NCBI GenBank assembly: GCA_017537045.1
Contig: JAFYLN010000170.1
Location: 1-37,795 of the forward strand
Direction: 5' to 3'
DNA: 37,795 bases
Source: Oscillospiraceae bacterium
Lineage (GTDB): Bacteria; Bacillota_A; Clostridia; Oscillospirales; Oscillospiraceae
Shown: piece after piece, positions 32,584 through 37,795 of the stretch
How the letters are laid out: each line of letters starts with the position of its first letter
Numbering within the stretch: the stretch's first letter is position 1
Translations under genes and position numbers: made by a program
Notes under the pieces: model-generated
What the model was told of the DNA's origin: nothing
Databases searched by the model: none
What the model saw: only the letters and a program-made list of their open reading frames with translations

Positions 32584-33003
32584 TCACAATTCCGTTCTTC
32601 CTTCTTTCAAAAGATCTGCAAGGGTTATGCCCTCGAAAAAATCGTCGATCATTTTTTCCAGTTTTTCCCACATAGGCAAGGTCTGGCAGCAGGTAGTTCG
32701 GCTGCAAGCGGCTGCGCCCTGAGCGGTACAGGAAACTGCTGCAAGAGAGCCTTCTGTCAGCTTCAGAATGCTGCCGACTGTGTAACTTTCCGGCTTGCGG
32801 TTCAGACGGTAGCCACCGCCCTTGCCGTGAACAGCATCCACAAAACCTGCTTTGGACAAAATGGTCATAATAGATTCCAGATACTTCTGGGAAATCCCCT
32901 CTGCTTCCGCGATTTCTTTCAGCGGAACATATTCATCGCCGCCGCGCTGGGCAAAACTGAGCATCACCCGCAGGGCATAGCGTCCTTTGGTCGATACGAT
33001 CAT
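32584..33003 (-). CDS. iscR: Rrf2/IscR family Fe-S regulator
   Basis: The 139-residue product has the Rrf2 winged helix (MIVSTKGRYALRVMLSFAQR, then GISQKYLESIMTILSKAGFV and HGKGGGYRLNRKPE). A cysteine set in SCTAQGAAACSRTTCCQTLP can hold a [2Fe-2S] cluster. IscR senses Fe-S status and represses its own cluster-assembly operon. Here it is third in the operon, after nifS and nifU with a 5-bp gap, instead of first as in enterobacteria. Two IscR-like operators overlap the operon promoter, which supports autoregulation. Confidence 0.92.
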   Translation of the reverse strand: MIVSTKGRYALRVMLSFAQRGGDEYVPLKEIAEAEGISQKYLESIMTILSKAGFVDAVHGKGGGYRLNRKPESYTVGSILKLTEGSLAAVSCTAQGAAACSRTTCCQTLPMWEKLEKMIDDFFEGITLADLLKEGRTEL

Positions 33004-33008
33004 AGGCT

Positions 33009-33452
33009 TTACTCGCCGTGAACCTGCGCATGCAGTTCATCGTGGTCGGTTTCCTTGAATTTTTCAGGATCGTAGGGGATGTTGTTCTTGTCAAAATAGT
33101 CCTTCAGGGCGTTCTTGATAGCTTCCTCCGCCAGAACGGAGCAGTGAACCTTATGGGCGGGCAGACCGTCCAGCGCTTCACAAACCGCCGCATTGGTCAG
33201 TGCCAGTGCCTCGTGGATGGACTTGCCCATGATCATTTCGGTTGCCATGGAGGAAGACGCAATGGCGCTGCCGCAGCCAAAGGTTTCAAACTTCACGTCC
33301 TTGATGATATCGTCTTCAATTTTCAGATAAATCTTCATGATGTCGCCGCACTTGGCGTTACCGACTTCACCGATGCCGCTGGCATCTTCGATTGCGCCAA
33401 CATTGCGGGGATTCATAAAATGGTCCATAACCTTTTCGCTGTACAGTGCCAT
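33009..33452 (-). CDS. nifU: Fe-S cluster assembly scaffold (IscU/NifU type)
   Basis: The 147-residue product has the scaffold cysteines in GNAKCGDIMKI, ETFGCGSAIASSS and HKVHCSVLAEEA, the classical three-cysteine IscU arrangement. It builds [2Fe-2S] and [4Fe-4S] clusters from sulfur delivered by NifS/IscS. GAGGAG precedes the start. The gap to nifS is 21 bp, and iscR follows after 5 bp. No HscA/HscB or ferredoxin genes are present, as in the minimal NifSU systems of clostridia. Confidence 0.96.
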   Translation of the reverse strand: MALYSEKVMDHFMNPRNVGAIEDASGIGEVGNAKCGDIMKIYLKIEDDIIKDVKFETFGCGSAIASSSMATEMIMGKSIHEALALTNAAVCEALDGLPAHKVHCSVLAEEAIKNALKDYFDKNNIPYDPEKFKETDHDELHAQVHGE

Positions 33453-33473
33453 AATTCTATCTCCTCTTCATTC

Positions 33474-34661
33474 TTAAAGAATATATTCTCTCTTGCCGGT
33501 CTGCAGGTCGCGCCACACAGGACTCATATTCCGCAGGTACTGAACAACCTCCGGCACAACTTTCAGGATGTGATCCACTTCTTCCTCGGTGTTGTACTCG
33601 CACAGGGACAGGCGCAGGCTGCCGTGGGCTACATCATGGACACGGCCGATGGCCAGCAGCACATGGCTGGGATCCAGACTACCGGAGGTGCAGGCGCTGC
33701 CGGAGGATGCGCTGACGCCCTTGTAATCCAGCAGAAGCAGCAGGCTCTCGCCCTCAATGCCCTCGAAGCAGAAGCTGACGTTGCCGGGCAGACGGTTGAC
33801 TGTATCGCCGTTCAGGGCGCAGTGGGGAATCTTGCTCAGGCCCTCGATCAGGCGGTCACGCATGGCAGCTACCCGGGGCATATTTTCATCGATATGGTCG
33901 CAGGCATCCCTCAGTGCCGCAGCCATGCCGCAGATGCCGGCAATGTTTTCAGTGCCGCCGCGTTTGCCGCGCTCCTGTGCGCCGCCCTCAATGACGTTGG
34001 TCAGCGGAATGCCGCGGCGGGCATAGAGGGCGCCGGTACCCTTGGGGCCATGGAACTTATGACCGGACAGGCTCAGCATGTCGATATTCTGTGCCTTCAC
34101 ATCGATGTGGATGTGACCGGCTGCCTGAACCGCATCGGTGTGGAAGAGAACACCTTTTTCCTTACAGACAGCACCAATCCCGGCAATGGGCAGAACGGAG
34201 CCGATCTCATTATTGGCGTACATGACGGTTACAAGGCAGGTATCGGGACGGATGGCATCCGCAACCTGCTGCACCGTGATATTATGACCCTTGGAAACAT
34301 CCAGATAGGTGACTTCAAAGCCCTCCCTCTCCAGCTTGTTTAGGGTATGCAGCACGGCATGATGCTCAAAAGCGGTGGAAATAATATGCTTTTTGTTCTT
34401 TCTTGCACCGAAGCGGGCGGCGGAGATGATGGCCTGATTGTCCGCCTCGCTGCCGCCGGAGGTGAAATAAATCTCTCTGGGTTCACAGCCAAGGCAACCT
34501 GCTACGGTTTCGCGGGCAGCATCCAGTGCTTCCTTTGCCTCCTGTCCAACGGAGTGCAGGCTGGAAGGATTGCCATAAACTTTATCAAAATAAGGCAGCA
34601 TCGCTTCGATAGCCACGCGGCTCATCTTGGTGGTTGCTGCATTGTCAGCATAAACGCGCAT
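33474..34661 (-). CDS. nifS: Cysteine desulfurase (NifS/IscS type)
   Basis: The 395-residue PLP enzyme takes sulfur from cysteine and passes it to the scaffold. PLP-site features are AFEHHAVLHTL, HTDAVQAAGHI and the lysine-bearing LSLSGHKFHGPKGTGALY. The catalytic cysteine is in SSGSACTSGSLDPSHVL. Length and motifs fit class I NifS/IscS. GAGGAGG precedes the ATG. It is the first gene of the nifS-nifU-iscR-mscS group. Confidence 0.97.
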   Translation of the reverse strand: MRVYADNAATTKMSRVAIEAMLPYFDKVYGNPSSLHSVGQEAKEALDAARETVAGCLGCEPREIYFTSGGSEADNQAIISAARFGARKNKKHIISTAFEHHAVLHTLNKLEREGFEVTYLDVSKGHNITVQQVADAIRPDTCLVTVMYANNEIGSVLPIAGIGAVCKEKGVLFHTDAVQAAGHIHIDVKAQNIDMLSLSGHKFHGPKGTGALYARRGIPLTNVIEGGAQERGKRGGTENIAGICGMAAALRDACDHIDENMPRVAAMRDRLIEGLSKIPHCALNGDTVNRLPGNVSFCFEGIEGESLLLLLDYKGVSASSGSACTSGSLDPSHVLLAIGRVHDVAHGSLRLSLCEYNTEEEVDHILKVVPEVVQYLRNMSPVWRDLQTGKREYIL

Positions 34662-34682
34662 ATAAAAAACCTCCTCAGGGTA

Positions 34683-34741
34683 TTTACCTACTTAGTCCAT
34701 GGGTAATATAGCATCCTTTACCTACTTTGTCAATAGGTAAA
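34683..34741 (-). promoter_or_regulatory. nifS operon promoter with two IscR-like operators
   Basis: Minus-strand TTGACA (34728-34733) and TATATT (34705-34710) are separated by 17 bp. A perfect 8-bp inverted repeat TTTACCTA-9 nt-TAGGTAAA (34717-34741) covers the -35 box. A second, imperfect copy (TTTACCTA... TGGGTAAT, 34683-34707) covers the -10 and start region. The two centres are 34 bp apart, suited to cooperative repression by the Rrf2 protein encoded in the operon. Confidence 0.85.
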
Positions 34742-34763
34742 TGGAATACAATGCCAGAATTGG

Positions 34764-34943
34764 TAAATTTCAGTTTATCGTACTGTCTATCAATTCTATC
34801 GTAGGGGCGGCGACCCGCCGCCCGGCGGTACGATGTTACGAATTCGCCGAAATCCAATGCGAGTTCGCAACATTTCTCTGCGCGGGCGACCAATGGTCGC
34901 CCCTACGTTATCCACAGCACACAGCACGATAAACAGCAATTTG
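34764..34943 (-). repeat. Interspersed palindromic element E9
   Basis: Full-length copy, A end left (AAATTTCAGTTTATCGTAC), B end right (GATAAACAGCAATTTG). Both boxes and the core are present; box 2 is of the ACCAATGGT type. It lies between the divergent promoters of nifS and thioredoxin and is the only copy not beside a terminator or stop codon. Confidence 0.9.
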
Positions 34944-34952
34944 AATTCCTGA

Positions 34953-34981
34953 TTGCATCTTTCCCTGAATTAGGATATACT
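34953..34981 (+). promoter_or_regulatory. Promoter of the thioredoxin gene
   Basis: TTGCAT (34953-34958) and TATACT (34976-34981) with a 17-bp spacer, ten bases beyond repeat E9. Confidence 0.85.
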
Positions 34982-35014
34982 GAAATCAGATAACCATACA
35001 AAGGAGCGGTGATG

Positions 35015-35323
35015 ATGTCCATCGTACATATTACAAAAGAGAATTTCAAGACCCTCGCAGCGGGAGAAAAGCCCCTGCTGATCGACTTCTGGGCTACCTG
35101 GTGCGGCCCGTGCAAGATGATCGCGCCGATTGTTGAAGAAATCGCCGCAGGGCGCGACGATATCATCGTGGGTAAGATCGATGTGGATCAGGAAATGGAA
35201 CTGGCCATGCAGTTTCATATCACCAGCATCCCCACGCTGGTGCTGTTAAAAAATGGCGAGGTGGCCGGAACACTTGTTGGCTACCGTCCCAAAGCCGACA
35301 TTTTGAAATTCTTAGACGCATAA
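35015..35323 (+). CDS. trxA: Thioredoxin
   Basis: The 102-residue product has the redox motif FWATWCGPCKMIAP and the cis-proline region ITSIPTLVLLKNGE. It reduces protein disulfides in the cytoplasm. Two adjacent ATG codons are possible (35012 and 35015); I prefer 35015, eight bases after AAGGAG. The gene is alone, with its own promoter and terminator. No thioredoxin reductase is in the window. Confidence 0.96.
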   Translation: MSIVHITKENFKTLAAGEKPLLIDFWATWCGPCKMIAPIVEEIAAGRDDIIVGKIDVDQEMELAMQFHITSIPTLVLLKNGEVAGTLVGYRPKADILKFLDA

Positions 35324-35324
35324 A

Positions 35325-35355
35325 AATACGCGGTGCGAAATTCGCACCGCGTATT
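35325..35355. terminator. Bidirectional terminator between thioredoxin and the DtxR-type gene
   Basis: AATACGCGGTGCGAA and TTCGCACCGCGTATT form a 15-bp perfect stem with almost no loop bases (the central pairs open to form one). It lies just after the trx stop and just before the regulator stop on the other strand. Confidence 0.9.
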
Positions 35356-35359
35356 ACGT

Positions 35360-35728
35360 TTATTTCTGATTTTCCATATGTCTTCGAATTGCTTCAAAGG
35401 ATTCATCACTGATGGTATGCTCCATCCTGCAGGCATCCTGCGAAGCGGTCTCCTGCGAAACGCCCAGCCGAACCAGCATGGCTGTCAACAGGGTATGCCG
35501 GTCATAGATTTTTTTTGCAATCTCAAGGCCGCTGTCCGTCAGGGTGATATAGTTTTCCCCATCCATCTGGATATACCCGCCGCTTTTCAGCAGGCTCACC
35601 GCACGGGACACACTGGGTTTGGAATATCCCATATATTCGCTGATATCAATAGAGCGCACACAGTTCTGCTTTTTCGACAGTACATAAATGGATTCCAGAT
35701 ACATTTCACCGGATTCTTGCAGTTGCAC
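35360..35728 (-). CDS. DtxR/MntR family metal-dependent regulator
   Basis: The 122-residue product has a winged helix (SGEMYLESIYVLSKK, then IDISEYMGYSKPSVSRAVSL and NYITLTDSGLEIAKKIYDRH). The short dimerisation and metal-binding domain ends CRMEHTISDESFEAIRRHM, with His, Cys, Glu and Asp ligands. Lack of the SH3 domain places it with MntR-like, manganese-sensing proteins, although iron cannot be excluded. I use the GTG at 35728, with AAAGGGGG upstream; the earlier GTG would start inside that site. It could regulate mntP, 24 kb away, but no shared operator was identified. Confidence 0.88.
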   Translation of the reverse strand: MQLQESGEMYLESIYVLSKKQNCVRSIDISEYMGYSKPSVSRAVSLLKSGGYIQMDGENYITLTDSGLEIAKKIYDRHTLLTAMLVRLGVSQETASQDACRMEHTISDESFEAIRRHMENQK

Positions 35729-35757
35729 AGGACTACCCCCTTTCACAGACTATATTC

Positions 35758-35786
35758 AGAATACCATACTTTGAAAGGAAATGCAA
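35758..35786 (-). promoter_or_regulatory. Promoter of the DtxR-type regulator
   Basis: Minus-strand TTGCAT (35781-35786) and TATTCT (35758-35763) with a 17-bp spacer. Confidence 0.8.
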
Positions 35787-35792
35787 GGCCAA

Positions 35793-37010
35793 TCACTTGC
35801 TCCGCTCCAGCGCAATGGCATAGCTGTCAGCCTTGGTGTACCAACCGCTCCACAGCTTGACAGCCACATCCGTCTGCCGGCTTCCAAAAACGCTCAGCTG
35901 CTCCGGCATTTCGGCGTTCATTGCTTCCGCTACACCCGCAATGGGAGAACTGTTGGCAGGATCTGCGGGGATTCCACAGGTGATATCCGCACGGAACTGG
36001 TCGAACTCCCCTGTTGCCAGCAGCATCACAAAATCAAAGGCCGCCTGCGGGTTTTTGCAATCCCGGTAGATGGCCAGCATGTCGGCTGTGATCCATGTGC
36101 CGCTTCCGGAATTTCCGGGATAAGGGAAAACGCCCCAGCGAAGGTCGGTCAGTGTGGATTCCTCCACTGCCGCACAATCGGCATTGGTACCGACCATCAT
36201 GGCGCAGTTGCTCAGACCCATCTTATTCTGTCCTGTGGGATAATCCGCAGGAGTGGCATAGGCCATATTCCCATCCTGTACAAAGAGCATGACCTGCTCC
36301 ATTGCACCGACGACCGTAAGATCTAAATGCCATTGGGCATCGCTGCCCATAAAGCGGTGCATAGCCTCGGTTCCGACGATGCGGCGCAGGTGCAGTTCCA
36401 TGGCGGCAACCGCATCCTCCTTGTCCAGCGTCAAAGGCTGCCAGCCCTTTTGCCGCAGGATCTGGCAGATACGGTTGAATTCATCCCATGTTTTTGGCAT
36501 TTCAGTAATGCCGCAGCTTGTGAAAACATCCGCATTATAATAGATACCGCCCAGATAAGGTGTCTGCGCCACTGCACCCAGAAAACCCAGCTTAGAAATG
36601 GTCTGAATGCGCAGAACTTCATGGCTTTTTTCCGCATAACCGGCCTCTTCGGTCATTTTCGTCAGATCCAGCAGGGATTCTGCGTCCGTTGATGCAAAAT
36701 CTGCGGCGCGGATCTGGAAAATATCCGCCGTCTGCCCGGAACTCTCAGGCCAGAGGATCGTAACAGCCGCGCCGGTCTTCTGTTCAAAATACTGTGCAGC
36801 CTGTGTCAGAACCTGCGCCTGCAGGTCTTCCTGCTTCCATACGGATTGAACCGTCAGTTCCACGCCTGTATAAGGCAATTCTGCCGCAGGCTCCTCATAG
36901 GGGATCTCCACCTCGATCAGCGGTGCAGTCGTTTCAGGTGTGTCATCTGCACCGCAGGCTGCAAGGGATAATACCAGCAATGGCAGCAGTACCCATAAGA
37001 TCTTTTTCAT
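35793..37010 (-). CDS. Extracellular solute-binding lipoprotein (ABC sugar-binding type)
   Basis: The 405-residue product has a lipoprotein signal (MKKILWVLLPLLVLSLAAC, cysteine at 19) and a long acidic/Thr linker. The family 1 solute-binding fold shows QAAQYFEQKTGAAVTILWPE, YLGGIYYNADVFTSCGITEM and PKTWDEFNRICQILRQKGW. Such proteins normally feed sugars to an ABC importer, but no permease or ATPase gene is adjacent, so partner and ligand are unknown. GGGAGGGGAAGGC precedes the ATG. It lies downstream of xylA but is separated from it by a terminator. Confidence 0.88.
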   Translation of the reverse strand: MKKILWVLLPLLVLSLAACGADDTPETTAPLIEVEIPYEEPAAELPYTGVELTVQSVWKQEDLQAQVLTQAAQYFEQKTGAAVTILWPESSGQTADIFQIRAADFASTDAESLLDLTKMTEEAGYAEKSHEVLRIQTISKLGFLGAVAQTPYLGGIYYNADVFTSCGITEMPKTWDEFNRICQILRQKGWQPLTLDKEDAVAAMELHLRRIVGTEAMHRFMGSDAQWHLDLTVVGAMEQVMLFVQDGNMAYATPADYPTGQNKMGLSNCAMMVGTNADCAAVEESTLTDLRWGVFPYPGNSGSGTWITADMLAIYRDCKNPQAAFDFVMLLATGEFDQFRADITCGIPADPANSSPIAGVAEAMNAEMPEQLSVFGSRQTDVAVKLWSGWYTKADSYAIALERSK

Positions 37011-37042
37011 GCCTTCCCCTCCCGGGATTTCTGTTTTCGTAT

Positions 37043-37071
37043 ATCATACCCTTTTTTTCCCGATTTTGCAA
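37043..37071 (-). promoter_or_regulatory. Promoter of the solute-binding protein gene
   Basis: Minus-strand TTGCAA (37066-37071) and TATGAT (37043-37048) with a 17-bp spacer, directly downstream of the xylA terminator. Confidence 0.8.
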
Positions 37072-37078
37072 GAAGAAA

Positions 37079-37107
37079 CCGCGGCACCCGGAATTCTGGT
37101 GCCGCGG
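37079..37107 (-). terminator. Terminator of xylA
   Basis: CCGCGGCACC and GGTGCCGCGG form a perfect 10-bp stem with a 9-nt loop, followed on the minus strand by TTTCTTCTT. It lies 26 bp after the xylA stop. Confidence 0.88.
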
Positions 37108-37132
37108 CAGGATTTATGACACGAAAATCAGC

Positions 37133-37795
37133 TTAACCAAAGAAGAGAATGTTATTGACGATGGCTTCCAGATATTCCTGACGGCCACTGCCGGGCAGTG
37201 CGGGAGCACCCATATTTTCTGCGTAAGCTGCCAGCTCTTCCAGCGTGGTCTCACCTGCGCGTATCTTGGCACCGATGCCGGAATTGTAGGAAGCATAGCG
37301 GTCAGCGATGAAGCCGTCGATGCGGCCGTCCTCGATGATCTTTGCTGCCTTAATGAGACCCAGCGCAAAGGCATCCATGCCCAGGATGTAGGCGTGGAAC
37401 ATATCCTCAGCAGTATAGGAGGGGCGGCGGTTCTTGGCATCGAAGTTGAAGCCGCCGGTGAGGCCGCCAGCCTTCAGCACTTCGTACATGCACATGGTGG
37501 TTTCGTAGACATTAAAGGGGAATTCGTCGGTGTCCCAGCCCAGCAGATAGTCGCCCTGGTTGGCATCGATGGAGCCCAGCATGCCGTTGATGGCAGAGAT
37601 GCGCAGGTCGTGCTGGAAAGTGTGGCCTGCCAGAGTGGCGTGATTGGCTTCGATGTTCATCTTAAAGTCCTTGTCCAGGCCATAGTAACGCAGGAAGCCG
37701 ATGGCGGTGGCTGCGTCGAAGTCATACTGGTGCTTCATGGGCTCCTTGGGCTTGGGCTCGATGTAGAAGTCGCCGGTGAAGCCGATGGAGCGGCC
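37133..37795 (-). CDS. xylA: Xylose isomerase, C-terminal part (gene runs off the window)
   Basis: About 220 residues are visible, roughly half of the usual 440. Metal and substrate residues of the barrel are present: [20 protein letters not shown] with the metal-site Glu and His, then [10 protein letters not shown] and GWDTDEFP, which hold the aspartate ligands. It converts xylose to xylulose in the cytoplasm. The reading frame is open to the window edge without a start, so the N terminus lies outside. The C-terminal [16 protein letters not shown] ending is typical of class II enzymes. Confidence 0.95.
   Translation of the reverse strand, partial: GRSIGFTGDFYIEPKPKEPMKHQYDFDAATAIGFLRYYGLDKDFKMNIEANHATLAGHTFQHDLRISAINGMLGSIDANQGDYLLGWDTDEFPFNVYETTMCMYEVLKAGGLTGGFNFDAKNRRPSYTAEDMFHAYILGMDAFALGLIKAAKIIEDGRIDGFIADRYASYNSGIGAKIRAGETTLEELAAYAENMGAPALPGSGRQEYLEAIVNNILFFG

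Noticed and set aside
13045..34943. Regularly recurring repeats considered as CRISPR
   Set aside because: The copies are about 180 bp, palindromic and kilobases apart, with no short repeat-spacer periodicity and no cas genes.

Overview
The window looks like chromosomal DNA of a moderately GC-rich gut Firmicute of the Oscillospiraceae type (class Clostridia). This is inferred from AGGAGG-type ribosome binding sites, sigma-A promoters with 17-bp spacers, a T-box leader, a PyrD1B/PyrK dihydroorotate dehydrogenase, AlgI/DHHW and metNIQ gene sets, and abundant GTAGGGGCG-type palindromic repeats. No rRNA, tRNA, CRISPR array, integrase or transposase was found.

Layout. 210-1127 is an M14 carboxypeptidase. 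1419-7240 is a complete pyrimidine operon on the minus strand, pyrC-pyrK-pyrD-pyrF-pyrE-pyrB-pyrI, with a strong promoter and a leader attenuator. 7322-9815 is an O-acetylation pair (DHHW protein and MBOAT acyltransferase). 10058-11886 is mntP-vanZ-lipoprotein behind a probable yybP-ykoY riboswitch. 11954-13033 is azlCD. 13276-15146 is an M20 peptidase with an ATC-hydrolase-like protein. 15385-18315 is metN-metI-metQ behind a methionine T-box. 18340-18761 is a Cys-rich winged-helix protein with its own promoter.

18835-25324 (plus strand) is the most unusual part. It is a compact, intact phage head cassette: small terminase, large terminase, portal, protease, major capsid, two connector/adaptor-like proteins and a tail-terminator-like protein. 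A perfect rho-independent terminator closes it. There are no tail, lysis, integration or replication genes. It resembles the head module of capsid-forming phage-inducible islands or a domesticated capsid unit more than a normal prophage.

25704-29906 is a MarR-controlled heterodimeric ABC exporter. 30015-31670 is a solitary asparagine-synthetase homologue without the glutaminase cysteine. 31718-34741 is nifS-nifU-iscR-mscS under a promoter with two IscR-like operators. 34953-35355 is thioredoxin, 35360-35786 a DtxR/MntR-type regulator, 35793-37071 an orphan solute-binding lipoprotein, and 37133-37795 the 3' part of xylA.

A second theme is a family of nine interspersed palindromic elements, about 180 bp in full-length form. 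They have dissimilar A and B ends (CAAATTTCAGTTTATCG and CAAATTGATGTTTATCG), two GC-rich hairpin boxes and an inner inverted repeat. Eight of the nine lie directly behind a terminator or stop codon, and two lie inside the phage head cassette exactly between genes.
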